Assembly (NCBI RefSeq): GCF_000412335.2
Contig: NZ_KE161030.1
Coordinates: 2,136,328-2,200,327 of the forward strand
Source of the DNA: Cedecea davisae DSM 4568
Lineage (GTDB): Bacteria > Pseudomonadota > Gammaproteobacteria > Enterobacterales > Enterobacteriaceae
DNA: 64,000 nucleotides
Direction: 5' to 3'
A model generated the notes under the pieces. It searched no databases. It saw nothing but the letters and a program-made list of their open reading frames with translations, and had not been told where the DNA came from. How positions within the stretch are numbered: position 1 is the first letter of the stretch; each line of letters begins with the position of its first letter. Made by a program: the position numbers and the translations under genes. Of the stretch, positions 16,972-26,062 are shown one piece after another.

Positions 16972-18264
16972 TTATTCTCCCCAGCGGCTTCTGATGTAAT
17001 TCACCGCCTGCTGCGTCTGAGGCTGGTTAAGATAGTTCTCTCTGAACAGGATGGTGCCGTTAATTTGGGGCACGGACTCGTTTAAATCGAGCTGCTTTTT
17101 CAACTCCGGCACGCCGCCGTTCACCGCCCAGTCTGGTTCATTCTTCGAAGGCTCACCTACCTTGTACAGCGCCACGCCGATATACAGCCGGGTATGCGTA
17201 GGCTTCACTACATTTGCCCACCAGTTTGCCAGCACATCGTAACGGGCGGCGCTGCGGGAGAACGGCCAGTAGATTTGCGGCGCAATGTAGTCCAGCAGCC
17301 CCATCTGCACCCAGCGGCGGGTATCGGCGAAGGACTCATCATAAGCCGCCGCGCCGCGAGTCTCGGAGCCAGCCGGATCGTGGGAAATATTGCGCCAGAC
17401 GCCGGCGGGGCTTACGCCAAATTCAACGCCGGATTTTAGCTGTTTGATGGTGCGGGAAACCTGTTCGATAAGCAGCTGGGTGTTGTGCCGCCGCCAGTCT
17501 GCTTTTGACGCATAGCCCGCGCCATATGTGCGGAAAGTCTGATTATCGTTAAGCGCCGATCCTGGTGATTCGGTATAGAAATAGTCATCAAACTGCACGC
17601 CATCGACCGCGTAATGCGAAACCACTTCAGAGACGATGCTGGTTATCCAGTCTCTGGCTTCTGGAATGCCGGGATCGAGCACGTACCGGTCGCCGGAAGT
17701 GCGTATCCAGTCACGATGCAATACAAACACGCTGGCGGGCTGCATCGACAGCGTGCGGTTAAGCGCTGATACCGTCCCCGATGTGGTATTGGTCGATACG
17801 CGGTACGGATTCAGCCAGGCGTGGACTTTCATCCCGCGTTTGTGGGCCTCATCCAGCATGAACTGGAGCGGATCGTAACCAGGATCTTCGCCAATCTTGC
17901 CGGTCAGCATATCTGACCAGGGCAAAATTTTTGACGGCCAAAGCGCGGTTCCATCGGGCTTTATCTGGAAGAAAACGGTATTGATCCCAAGCGTTCTCAG
18001 CTTATCCAGCTTGTCCGTTAGCGCTTGCTGCTGCTGGCTGATACGGGCGGTGTTACTAAGGTTAACCGAAGCCACCGGCGGCCAGTCCAGGCGCGAAACA
18101 GTTGCCAGCCACACCCCGCGCATTGGCTGGTTATTTTGTTGGGTGTTGGGCTTTGGCTGCACGCCGGGAAGCGGCGTCACCAGAGAAACCGGCGGTTTAG
18201 AAGCACAGCTGGCAAGCAGCAAAGCCGTAGCGACAACTATGCCTAACTTTTTAACCTGAGCCAC
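16972..18264 (-). CDS. digH: DigH-like family 10 glycosyl hydrolase lipoprotein (430 aa)
   Basis: A lipoprotein signal peptide ends in LLLASC with C20 as the lipidation site. The mature part is a GHL10 (DUF187) TIM barrel: RGVWLATVSRLDWPPVAS at the start, FFQIKPDGTALWPS, GMKVHAWLNPYR and VDGVQFDDYFY, where the aspartates are the likely active-site acids, then YIAPQIYWPF. Length and motifs match E. coli YddW/DigH, a divisome-linked hydrolase acting on denuded peptidoglycan glycans. It is expected in the periplasm, attached to the outer membrane. Monocistronic between the sigma-gene terminator and a 220-base gap shared with the leuC-like gene. Confidence 0.9.
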   Translation of the reverse strand: MAQVKKLGIVVATALLLASCASKPPVSLVTPLPGVQPKPNTQQNNQPMRGVWLATVSRLDWPPVASVNLSNTARISQQQQALTDKLDKLRTLGINTVFFQIKPDGTALWPSKILPWSDMLTGKIGEDPGYDPLQFMLDEAHKRGMKVHAWLNPYRVSTNTTSGTVSALNRTLSMQPASVFVLHRDWIRTSGDRYVLDPGIPEARDWITSIVSEVVSHYAVDGVQFDDYFYTESPGSALNDNQTFRTYGAGYASKADWRRHNTQLLIEQVSRTIKQLKSGVEFGVSPAGVWRNISHDPAGSETRGAAAYDESFADTRRWVQMGLLDYIAPQIYWPFSRSAARYDVLANWWANVVKPTHTRLYIGVALYKVGEPSKNEPDWAVNGGVPELKKQLDLNESVPQINGTILFRENYLNQPQTQQAVNYIRSRWGE

Positions 18265-18484
18265 GGGGAGGAAGCGCTGAGTACGGGCGATAATATGCTC
18301 CAGATTTTAGCCAGCCATTGAACAACAGGCATTCTCTTACGATTCAACGTTAAGTCAAATCACAAAAAACAAAACACATTTCGTATTTTATCTTATCACG
18401 GTTGTGCATCGTGGGTTTACTGACAGCTTTGACGCCGGGTTGCTACTATCGATTTAGCGTAATCCGAAGCAAGGTTCCCCCAAA

Positions 18485-19906
18485 ATGAAAGCCAGAACGC
18501 TGTACGACAAACTCATCGACACCCACGTTATCCGCCCGCTGGACGACCAGGGCAACGTACTGCTCTACATCGACCGCTCGATTCTCAACGAGTATACCAG
18601 CCCGCAGGCATTTAGCGGCCTGCGCGACGCCAACCGCAAAGTATGGAAACCAAACAGCATCCTGCTTAACGTCGACCACGTTAACCCGACACGTCCGGAT
18701 CGTACTCCCGAAATGACCGACCCAGGCGGCGAATTACAGGTGCGTTATTTTGAGTCCAACAGCCGCGATTTTGGCCTGGAGCTGTTTGACGTCATGGACG
18801 CCCGCCAGGGGATTGAGCACGTAGTGGCCCACGAGCAGGGCATTGTTCTGCCGGGCATGGTGATTGCGGCTGGTGACAGCCACACCACAACCTATGGCGC
18901 ATTCGGCGCTTTTGGCTTCGGGATCGGCACTTCCGAAATTGAGCATATGCTGGCAACGCAAACCCTGGCGTATAAAAAGCTCAAAACTATGCGCGTGACC
19001 GTGAACGGTGAACTGCCGTTTGCCGCCACGGCTAAAGACATCGTGATGCTGCTTATCGCAGATATTGGTGCAGACGGCGCGACGGGTTACGCGATTGAAT
19101 TTTGCGGCAGCGCCATAGATGCCCTGAGCGTGGAAGGGCGTATGACCATCTGCAATATGGCGGTTGAGGCGGGCGCTCGCGGAGCTTTTATGGCCCCGGA
19201 TGAGAAAGTTTATGCCTATATCAAACCGGCCCCACGCGTGCCGAAAGGCGAGATGTGGGAGCAGGCGCTACTCTACTGGCGCACCCTGCACAGCGACGCC
19301 GGTGCTGTGTTCGATAAAGAAGTGGCTCTGGACTGCGCAAGGCTTGCGCCGAGAGTAACCTGGGGAACCAGCCCGGATCAGGGGGGCAGCATCACTGATT
19401 TAGTGCCCGATCCGGTTGCTGAGGCTAATCCGGCCAAACGCCGCGACATTGAAAATGCATTGACCTATATGGGCCTTGCGCCCGGAACACCGCTGAGTGA
19501 AATTGCGATTTCCCACGCGTTTATCGGCTCCTGTACGAATGGCCGTATAGAAGATTTGAGAGCCGTAGCTCAGGTACTGAGCGGCAGAAAAATCGCGCCT
19601 GGCGTAAGAGGCATTATCGTGCCGGGTTCAACCCAGGTGCGGACGCGTGCGGAGCGGGAAGGTCTGGCAAAAATCTTTATTGATGCCGGTTTTGAATGGC
19701 GCCAGTCGGGCTGTTCGATGTGCCTTGCCATGAACGAGGACGTTTTGCAGCCTGGAGATCGCTGCGCCTCGAGCACTAACCGTAATTTTGCCGGTCGCCA
19801 GGGGGCAGGAGCAAGAACCCATCTTATGAGTCCCGCTATGGTCGCCGCGGCGGCGGTGGCCGGTCATCTGGTGGACGTTCGTCAATTTTTAGAGAAGGGG
19901 AAATAG
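18485..19906 (+). CDS. LeuC-like aconitase-family dehydratase, large subunit (473 aa)
   Basis: An aconitase-superfamily large subunit with 4Fe-4S ligands visible in FIGSCTNGRIEDL and SGCSMCLAMN, plus GDSHTTTYGAFGAFGFGIG near the active site. Length and motifs match LeuC (3-isopropylmalate dehydratase). It is not beside leuA or leuB here; it lies with a LeuD-like subunit, a dehalogenase-like hydrolase and a LysR gene, so it is probably a paralogue acting on another C4-C7 hydroxyacid such as a methylmalate, rather than the leucine enzyme. The ATG at 18485 is weakly served by AAGG. The leuD-like start follows the stop by only three bases. Confidence 0.88.
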   Translation: MKARTLYDKLIDTHVIRPLDDQGNVLLYIDRSILNEYTSPQAFSGLRDANRKVWKPNSILLNVDHVNPTRPDRTPEMTDPGGELQVRYFESNSRDFGLELFDVMDARQGIEHVVAHEQGIVLPGMVIAAGDSHTTTYGAFGAFGFGIGTSEIEHMLATQTLAYKKLKTMRVTVNGELPFAATAKDIVMLLIADIGADGATGYAIEFCGSAIDALSVEGRMTICNMAVEAGARGAFMAPDEKVYAYIKPAPRVPKGEMWEQALLYWRTLHSDAGAVFDKEVALDCARLAPRVTWGTSPDQGGSITDLVPDPVAEANPAKRRDIENALTYMGLAPGTPLSEIAISHAFIGSCTNGRIEDLRAVAQVLSGRKIAPGVRGIIVPGSTQVRTRAEREGLAKIFIDAGFEWRQSGCSMCLAMNEDVLQPGDRCASSTNRNFAGRQGAGARTHLMSPAMVAAAAVAGHLVDVRQFLEKGK

Positions 19907-19909
19907 CCA

Positions 19910-20518
19910 ATGGAACCCTTTAACAGCGTTACCGGGATTGCCGCCCCGATGATGGCGGCCAACATAGACACCGATGTCATCATGCCTAAGCAGTTTCTCA
20001 AAGGTATTGACCGTAGCGGCCTGGATAAAGGCGTGTTTTTCGATCGGCGCTTTTTAGCCGACGGCAAATTAAACCCGGCATTTATTCTTAACCGCCCGGA
20101 ATGGCGCGGCGCTACGTTCCTTATCGTCGGGCCAAATTTTGGCTGTGGCTCCAGCCGTGAACATGCGGTCTGGGGGCTGCGCCAGCTCGGTATTCGGGCG
20201 CTTATCGGCACCAGTTTTGCCGGGATTTTTAACGATAACTGCCAGCGTAACGGCGTGCTGACCCTGACGTTACCGGCAGAAGATATCGCCAGGCTGGCGC
20301 AGGCAGCGGGCAACCCTGCCAACAACAGTATTACCGTTGACCTCGCACAACAGAAGATTGCCATGGCGGGAGAATATCTCTCATTTGCGGTTGATGAGTT
20401 GAAAAAACACATGCTGCTTGAAGGCCACGACGCTATTAGCTATACCCTGCAGTACCAGCAAGACATTCGCGAGTTTGAGCAGCACTATTTTGCCACTCAC
20501 CCGTGGCTGGTGGCCTAG
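19910..20518 (+). CDS. LeuD-like aconitase-family dehydratase, small subunit (202 aa)
   Basis: The swivelling small subunit partnering the LeuC-like protein. NIDTDVIMPKQFLK near residues 19-32 and GPNFGCGSSREHAVWGL near 75-91 are the signature regions that close over the substrate; the SREHA serine/arginine stretch contacts the substrate in the family. The start is three bases after the leuC-like stop, with AAGGGGAA inside the upstream gene as ribosome binding site, so translation is coupled. Length equals that of E. coli LeuD. Confidence 0.9.
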   Translation: MEPFNSVTGIAAPMMAANIDTDVIMPKQFLKGIDRSGLDKGVFFDRRFLADGKLNPAFILNRPEWRGATFLIVGPNFGCGSSREHAVWGLRQLGIRALIGTSFAGIFNDNCQRNGVLTLTLPAEDIARLAQAAGNPANNSITVDLAQQKIAMAGEYLSFAVDELKKHMLLEGHDAISYTLQYQQDIREFEQHYFATHPWLVA

Positions 20519-20530
20519 GACGATAATTCA

Positions 20531-21454
20531 ATGATGAAAGAGACCTCTGGCTTTATTAGCGGGAAGGGCGAATCCCCGTTTATTCCCGGCTTTCAACTGC
20601 TTGACGTTGCGCTGGATAACGGCGTAACGCTACGAGCGGCGGTAGGCGGCAAAGGCGAACCGCTGGTAATGCTGCACGGCCACCCGCAAAACCATGTCAC
20701 CTGGCGCAACATCGCCCCGGTGCTGGCGCAGCATTTTACCGTGATAATGCCCGATATTCGTGGCTACGGGGACAGCAGCAAACCCGAGGGCGACGCGCAG
20801 CACCGGGTGTATTCAAAACGGGAGATGGCAAAAGACATCGTTTTGTTGATGCAGCGCCTGGGCTTTGAAGAAGGCTTTTCCTTCATAGGCCACGACCGTG
20901 GCGCGAGGGTTGGCCATCGCCTGGCGCTGGATAATCCTCAGCAGGTTAAGCGCAGCATCTTTATCGATATCGCGCCAACCGCAACCATGTATGCGTTGAC
21001 CGACAAAACGTTCGCAACGCGCTATTTCTGGTGGTTTTTCCTGATCCAGCCCGCGCCGATGCCGGAAAAAATGATCTCCGCCGATCCTGAATTCTTCCTT
21101 CGCAAGCACATCGACGGGCAGCTCAAAACGCCGGGTGCGACATCGCCGGAAATCTTTGCAGAATACCTGCGCTGCTACCAGCAGCCTGAAATGCTGCATG
21201 CGGTTTGCGAGGATTATCGCGCTTCGGCAACCATAGATCTTGAGGATGACGAGCAGGATAAGCACCGACGCATAACCAGCCCGCTGCTGGTGCTGTGGGG
21301 AGAGAAAGGCACCGTTGGCCAGCTTTATGATGTAACATCAACCTGGAAAGAAAAGGCGATGGATGTGCGCGGCAAAGCGATGCCGTGCGGGCACAGTCCG
21401 CAGGAAGAGTGCCCGGAAGAGTTACTTGCCGCCATCATGCCTTTTCTCACATGA
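20531..21454 (+). CDS. Alpha/beta hydrolase resembling fluoroacetate/haloacetate dehalogenase (307 aa)
   Basis: An alpha/beta-hydrolase with the oxyanion motif LHGHPQN near residues 49-54 and an aspartate nucleophile in GHDRGAR (D122, followed by R123 and R126), matching the Asp-Arg-x-x-Arg pattern of fluoroacetate dehalogenases. The C-terminal CGHSPQEECPEEL supplies the catalytic histidine. The fluoride-binding region reads RYFWWFFLIQP; the usual His-Trp pair is Trp-Trp here, so true defluorination is doubtful and a related hydrolysis or epoxide/haloacid substrate is possible. Third gene of the leuCD-like operon (12-base gap), followed by a LysR gene, which suggests one inducible catabolic pathway. 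Confidence 0.8.
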   Translation: MMKETSGFISGKGESPFIPGFQLLDVALDNGVTLRAAVGGKGEPLVMLHGHPQNHVTWRNIAPVLAQHFTVIMPDIRGYGDSSKPEGDAQHRVYSKREMAKDIVLLMQRLGFEEGFSFIGHDRGARVGHRLALDNPQQVKRSIFIDIAPTATMYALTDKTFATRYFWWFFLIQPAPMPEKMISADPEFFLRKHIDGQLKTPGATSPEIFAEYLRCYQQPEMLHAVCEDYRASATIDLEDDEQDKHRRITSPLLVLWGEKGTVGQLYDVTSTWKEKAMDVRGKAMPCGHSPQEECPEELLAAIMPFLT

Positions 21455-21478
21455 CCCGAGCTGAGCAATGGCATAACT

Positions 21479-22414
21479 ATGAGCCCCAACGAAACGCCGC
21501 GCGCACCGCTGCCGCTGATTGAAGACCTGAACGTATTCGTTACCGTGGTACGCAAAGAGAGCTTTGCCAACGCCGCCGCCGAACTGGGGCTTTCGCCTTC
21601 CTACGTCAGTAAACGTATTGCGCTGCTGGAGAAAAGCCTGGGCATGCGGCTCTTTCACCGCAGCGCCCGCGCAATTCACCTCACGGCGGACGGCCATAAA
21701 GCGCTGACCGGCGCACTTTCGGTTCTGGAAAGCATGGGGGATTTTGTTTCCGGACTTGCCGCCTGGCGCGATACGCTAGAAGGGAATATTCAAATTAGCT
21801 GTTCGTTTGGCTTCGGCTCAACCTACATGCCCGAAGTGCTTTCGGCGCTGGCCGAACGTTACCCCGCCTTAAACATCAAGCTGACTCTGACCGACCGGGT
21901 GGTTGACCTGATGGAAGAGGGCGTGGATATCGAGATCCGCGTTGGGGACGATATCAAAGATTTCTATATTACCCGCCAGCTTGCTCCAAACCGTCGTGTG
22001 CTTTGCGCCGCGCCCGCTTACCTCAAGCGACACGGCACGCCGCAGAGTCTCGACGACCTTAAACAGCACAAGTGCCTGGTCATTCAGGAACGTAGCTCGC
22101 AATTTGGTGCCTGGCCGCTAACCAACGGTGACAACAGCGTGCTGGCCCACGTCAGCAGCCAGCTTTCCTCTAATAACGGAAGCGTGGTGCTGAGCTGGGC
22201 GCTAAAAGGCCACGGCATTATTTTACGTTCGCTATGGGAAGTGCAGCGGCATCTGGCGAGCGGTGAACTGGTGCAGATCCTGCCGGAGTGGTACCAGAGC
22301 GCCAATATCTGGGCGGTTTATTCCAACCGCACCAGCGGTTCGGCAAAGCTCAAGGCCAGTATTGATTTTCTGACTGAATACTTCCGGCAGTTTCCGCCCG
22401 TTGGTGAGGCTTAA
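21479..22414 (+). CDS. LysR-family transcriptional regulator (311 aa)
   Basis: A full LysR protein: VRKESFANAAAELGLSPSYV and RLFHRSARAIHLTADGH in the DNA-binding domain, followed by a substrate-binding domain containing GVDIEIRVGDD and AAPAYLKRHG. It is co-directional with, and 24 bases after, the hydrolase gene, so it probably belongs to the same transcript and may control it. Its stop overlaps the stop of the convergent SDR gene by four bases. Confidence 0.9.
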   Translation: MSPNETPRAPLPLIEDLNVFVTVVRKESFANAAAELGLSPSYVSKRIALLEKSLGMRLFHRSARAIHLTADGHKALTGALSVLESMGDFVSGLAAWRDTLEGNIQISCSFGFGSTYMPEVLSALAERYPALNIKLTLTDRVVDLMEEGVDIEIRVGDDIKDFYITRQLAPNRRVLCAAPAYLKRHGTPQSLDDLKQHKCLVIQERSSQFGAWPLTNGDNSVLAHVSSQLSSNNGSVVLSWALKGHGIILRSLWEVQRHLASGELVQILPEWYQSANIWAVYSNRTSGSAKLKASIDFLTEYFRQFPPVGEA

Positions 22415-23181
22415 ACCAGTATCACGCCGGAATACTCCGCGCAGGCGTCTAAAAAGCGCTGTTGTAAAGCCGGCTCGTAGGCCTCTTTCGCCACTTTTCC
22501 CGGTTTTTGATGGTAATAATACCCGCCCGTTGGCTCCGATGATAAAGAAGGGTCGGATGCCAGCCAGACCTGAGTTAGCGGCCCCTGCGCGAGGTCATCC
22601 GTGGCCGCCGGGCCACCCATTTTGGTTGCCACCCAGCCCGGCTCAACGCAGTTAGACATCACTTCAGGCCAGCGTTTCGCCACGGCAAATGCCAGCAGGG
22701 CGACATGCAGTTTTGAATCGCAATAAGCCTGCCCGCCGCTCCAGCGTCGTTTTTCCCATGCCAGGTCTGCCAGCGAGTTGTCGCCGCTCAGATGCAGCCC
22801 GGAGCTAAGGTAAACCAGGCGTTTTGGGCGATTTATCAGGGCGGTCAGGATATAGGGCGCAAGCGAGTTAACGGCGAAAACCTGAGGAAGACCGTCAACG
22901 GTGCCGATGCGTTCTCTTTCCTGATAGCCGACGGCGGCATTGTGAATAATGGCATCGAAACGGCCATATTCATTGACGCGCTCCGCCAGCGATTTAGTTT
23001 CAGCTATGCTCGAAAGATCGGCGGTAAAAATCGCTTCGGCTTCAGGCACCTGGGCTATAGCATGTGCCGCACGTGATTCATTCCGTGCATGCAATACAAC
23101 CTGATGCCCGCTCGCGATGAGTAGTTTCGCCGCCATCTGTCCAAGTCCGTCTGAAGATCCGGTAATAAAAATGCGTGCCAT
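22411..23181 (-). CDS. Short-chain dehydrogenase/reductase (256 aa)
   Basis: An SDR with the NAD(P)-binding motif GSSDGLG near residues 8-14, the NAA motif in IIHNAAVGY, the serine region VYLSSGLH and the catalytic pair YCDSK. The long, variable C-terminal half includes GGYYYHQKPG, as seen in atypical SDRs of the WW-oxidoreductase/retinol-dehydrogenase-like branch. Convergent with the LysR gene. Upstream, the start is divergent from cdh with about 156 bases between. Substrate unknown. Confidence 0.85.
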   Translation of the reverse strand: MARIFITGSSDGLGQMAAKLLIASGHQVVLHARNESRAAHAIAQVPEAEAIFTADLSSIAETKSLAERVNEYGRFDAIIHNAAVGYQERERIGTVDGLPQVFAVNSLAPYILTALINRPKRLVYLSSGLHLSGDNSLADLAWEKRRWSGGQAYCDSKLHVALLAFAVAKRWPEVMSNCVEPGWVATKMGGPAATDDLAQGPLTQVWLASDPSLSSEPTGGYYYHQKPGKVAKEAYEPALQQRFLDACAEYSGVILV

Positions 23182-23337
23182 TTCTTGTGCCTCCTGGCGC
23201 TGAGTGGAGCAGGGTTTATCGTGACCTGCCGTGTTATGACTGAATCAGCATACCCTTTATTCGCCCGAACCGGGCAGTTTGCGACGCGCTATCTGCTAAA
23301 CTGCTGGCTGCCTGCTGTTAATTTTTTTTATCAATGG

Positions 23338-24114
23338 ATGGTGATGGTCTTGGCTTATAGAAACCTGCGTCGGGCGCTTTTGCTGCCGGGGATAATTCTG
23401 CTCACGGGCTGCGCACGCTCCGACGCGCTGTGGGGCGTGGTGGACAAAGTCTGTATGAGCAATTATCAACATACGAGTAATCCGGCACCCTGCCAGCAAA
23501 TCTATATGCCAGAAGGGAAAGAGCGCGGCTTCAGCGTTATCCAGAACCCGCGTTATCCTTATCACTTCATTCTGGTGCCTACGGTTGCGCTATCGGGTAT
23601 TGAAAGCCCGCTGCTTTTAGAAGATGGGCGCACGGACTACTTCGGTTATGCCTGGCTGATGCGCAATCTTTTAGCTTATGAATATCATCGTCCGGTTGAC
23701 GACGACATGCTCGGGATGGCGCTTAACTCAGCCTATGGCCGCAGCCAGAATCAGCTTCATATTCACCTTACCTGCCTGCGGGAAGACGTGCGGCGGCAGC
23801 TTCTTGCTGAACGCCCCTATATTCAGGAAAGCTGGCGACCGCTGCCGGATAAATTATTACGACATACCTATTATGCCCGCCGAGTGGTACAGCCCACCGC
23901 GATGGGGATTTACCCGGTTAATTCCCTGGCCAGTCATTTCAATTTATCGCCTCAGGCGTTGGCAGAATGGGGCGTGGCGGTTGTCTCAACCACATTCTCC
24001 GGTCAGCCTGGTTTTATTCTACTGGCCACCAGGAGAGGCTCGGACAGCGGGAACCGCGCGTCGGTAGAATCTTTGCTGGATAAAGAATGTGCTATTTTGC
24101 CTGGGCGCAGCTAG
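23338..24114 (+). CDS. cdh: CDP-diacylglycerol pyrophosphatase (258 aa)
   Basis: A Cdh-family protein that hydrolyses CDP-diacylglycerol to CMP and phosphatidic acid at the membrane. Signature regions: LWGVVDKVC and NPAPCQQIY with paired cysteines, YHFILVPT, GIESPLLL, and NSAYGRSQNQLHIHLTC, where the HIH is the HIT-like catalytic motif. A hydrophobic head LLLPGIILLTGC looks like a lipoprotein signal rather than the plain anchor of E. coli Cdh. The frame is open from 23185; the ATG at 23338 is used because the protein core begins there, though ATG 23344 or TTG 23353 are also possible. Confidence 0.85.
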   Translation: MVMVLAYRNLRRALLLPGIILLTGCARSDALWGVVDKVCMSNYQHTSNPAPCQQIYMPEGKERGFSVIQNPRYPYHFILVPTVALSGIESPLLLEDGRTDYFGYAWLMRNLLAYEYHRPVDDDMLGMALNSAYGRSQNQLHIHLTCLREDVRRQLLAERPYIQESWRPLPDKLLRHTYYARRVVQPTAMGIYPVNSLASHFNLSPQALAEWGVAVVSTTFSGQPGFILLATRRGSDSGNRASVESLLDKECAILPGRS

Positions 24115-24263
24115 CACGGTTGCTTTCATATTTTTTCATGCATAGGTTATGTCTTTTTCTTATTTGCCAGCATCAGCACGGTTTGAAAAACTCTCGCAGC
24201 CGCACCCGACTGGTGGGTAATTTCAATTTTGCTGTTTTTACTGGTTTAAGGAAGACATTGTTT

Positions 24264-25088
24264 ATGCGTACGGCGATAAAACATACTGTGAAAGTTTCTC
24301 TATTAGCCGTTTCTCTGGCAGGCGCGATGCTGCTTTCCGGCTGCGGCCCAAAACAAGACGATAACCACATTAAAGTGGGCATCAGCGCGGGTATCGATCA
24401 GCCGCTGTGGGATACGGTTAAAAAAGTCGCTAAAGACAAATACAATCTTGATGTTGAGGTGGTCACCTTCACCGATTACGTTCTGCCAAACTCCGCGCTG
24501 AGCAGCGGCGACATCGACGCCAACTCCTTCCAGCACGGTCCGTATCTGGAAAAACAGATAGCCGAGCGTGGCTACAAGCTGGCGGTTGTAGGCAATACCT
24601 TTGTTTACCCGATTGCCGGTTATTCCCGCAAAATAAAATCAGTGGCCGAGCTGAAAGAGGGGGCTCAGGTAGCTGTGCCAAATGACCCAACCAATCTTGG
24701 CCGCTCACTGCTGCTGTTACAGGCTCAGGGACTTATCAAACTTAAAGAAGGCGTTGGCCTGCTGCCCACCTCGCTGGATATTGTGGAAAACCCAAAACAT
24801 CTGAAAATTGTGGAAGTGGAAGCGGCTCAGCTAACCCGTGCCATTGATGACGACAAGATAGACCTTGCCATCATCAACACTAACTATTCGAGCCAGGTTG
24901 GCCTGACCCCGGCGAAAAACGGCCTGTTCGTTGAGGATAAAAGCTCGCCTTACGTGAACATTATTGTCGCCCGGGAAGACAATAAAGACAGCGAGAAGGT
25001 GAAGAACCTGGTGAAAGCCTACCAGACCGATGAAGTGGCCGCCGCGGCCGACGCAATTTATAAAGGCGATGCGGTAAAAGGCTGGTAA
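24264..25088 (+). CDS. NlpA/MetQ-family substrate-binding lipoprotein (274 aa)
   Basis: A periplasmic binding lipoprotein of the D-methionine (MetQ/NlpA) group. The signal ends in MLLSGC with C27 lipidated. The core matches E. coli NlpA closely in order and wording: IKVGIS, FTDYVLPNSALSSGDIDANS, KLAVVGNTFVYPIAGYS, VAVPNDPTNLGRSLLLLQAQ and SPYVNIIVAREDNKDSEKVK. No ABC ATPase or permease gene is next to it, so like NlpA it is an orphan that may share the MetNI transporter. The ATG at 24264 has TAAGGAAG upstream. No Met-box-like sequence was seen in the promoter region. Confidence 0.9.
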   Translation: MRTAIKHTVKVSLLAVSLAGAMLLSGCGPKQDDNHIKVGISAGIDQPLWDTVKKVAKDKYNLDVEVVTFTDYVLPNSALSSGDIDANSFQHGPYLEKQIAERGYKLAVVGNTFVYPIAGYSRKIKSVAELKEGAQVAVPNDPTNLGRSLLLLQAQGLIKLKEGVGLLPTSLDIVENPKHLKIVEVEAAQLTRAIDDDKIDLAIINTNYSSQVGLTPAKNGLFVEDKSSPYVNIIVAREDNKDSEKVKNLVKAYQTDEVAAAADAIYKGDAVKGW

Positions 25089-25100
25089 CACTTTGCGGCA

Positions 25101-25136
25101 GGTCAACGCTAGTTATAACGTTATAGTAGCGTTGGC
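25101..25136. terminator. Long near-perfect inverted repeat, probable terminator
   Basis: GGTCAACGCT at 25101-25110 mirrors AGCGTTGGCC at 25127-25136, and the centre TATAACGTTATA is itself palindromic. It lies 12 bases after the NlpA-like gene and before a convergent LuxR-type gene, the place expected for a bidirectional terminator; the T-tract is short. Confidence 0.5.
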
Positions 25137-25201
25137 CTTACCGCCGGTATTTACCTGTCAGTGTTTGGAAGGGATATTAATAATCAGGTGTTTTATATTC
25201 A

Positions 25202-25837
25202 TTAACCACTAAATAAAGCCTGGTAATGACCGGTGATAACTTCATTCAGGCTTTTAGCTCCCGCACGGTGCAGGGCAATCATTTTATAGCGGCTCACCGC
25301 GGAATAGCTGATACCCATTCTCAGGGCCACTTCTCCTGGGCTTTGACCATCCAGCAGGGCACAGACTACTTCACGCTCCATTTTTCTTGGGTGTCTCTGA
25401 AATTCTCTGGCTGAAAGAGATGAGTTACTTTGAGGGGCGCTAACGATCTTCTGAACCAGTTTTGTTAATACCGCCAGTGGGCGTGATTTATCTATTACGG
25501 TCATGCTTCCCGCCTTCGAGTTGACCTTTCGCTCCCCGCCAGAATAGCTGGTGGTCAATAAAATTGTTTTGCCCGGATAATCATTGAGGGCGCTAAACAA
25601 CGTCGACATATCCGGGCAAAGGCTATCCGACTCTATAATCAGGAGGTCTGCTTGCGGCCTTACCAGAATGTCTTCCAGCTCGTCCAGATCGGCGCGGGCA
25701 TCGGAGAATTGCCAGTCACGGTGTGCGTCGCACAAAGCTTTGATACCTAGCAACGTATACACGCAGCGGGCTACAACGACTATCTTCTTTGCATCGTTTT
25801 GCTGTTTAGAAAAAGCCAATGTTGATTCGCTACGCAT
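25202..25837 (-). CDS. LuxR-type transcriptional regulator with a degenerate receiver domain (211 aa)
   Basis: The C-terminal 60 residues form a LuxR/FixJ helix-turn-helix (EREVVCALLDGQSPGEVALR, MGISYSAVSRYK). The N-terminal half has the pattern of a response-regulator receiver (KIVVVARCVYTLLGIKALC, ADLLIIESDSL, KTILLTTSYS), but the acidic pair at strand 1 is replaced by A-R and the phospho-acceptor position reads E instead of D. This makes phosphorylation unlikely; regulation by level or partner binding, as in RcsA-like or FimZ-like orphans, is more plausible. No cognate kinase gene is nearby. Targets unknown. Confidence 0.8.
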   Translation of the reverse strand: MRSESTLAFSKQQNDAKKIVVVARCVYTLLGIKALCDAHRDWQFSDARADLDELEDILVRPQADLLIIESDSLCPDMSTLFSALNDYPGKTILLTTSYSGGERKVNSKAGSMTVIDKSRPLAVLTKLVQKIVSAPQSNSSLSAREFQRHPRKMEREVVCALLDGQSPGEVALRMGISYSAVSRYKMIALHRAGAKSLNEVITGHYQALFSG

Positions 25838-26029
25838 TATTCCCCTGCCCGTTAATGCTTTATTAAAAAGACAAATTTATATTCTTAGCAATACTCTGAC
25901 TCTATGGCCGCCAGTCTTGTTTTGCTATGGGGAAATATAATGTCGAAGGCAGAAACTTAAAATAGGACAGGGCATCTTTGATCTGTAGGCTCAGGACTAC
26001 AGGATTTTTATGAATCAATTGAAAGTATG

Positions 26030-26050
26030 AACAGGCTCTTTGAGCCTGTT
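26030..26050 (-). terminator. Hairpin after the small-lipoprotein pair
   Basis: AACAGGCTC (26030-26038) and GAGCCTGTT (26042-26050) form a 9-bp stem with a TTT loop. On the minus strand it begins 12 bases after the stop of the 29-residue lipoprotein, so it fits as the end of that short transcript. T-tract weak. Confidence 0.5.
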
Positions 26051-26062
26051 ATTTGGGTGCAT

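Noticed and set aside
24115-24263. Possible Met-box or SAM riboswitch before the NlpA-like gene
   Set aside because: No AGACGTCT-like box or SAM riboswitch core was seen.
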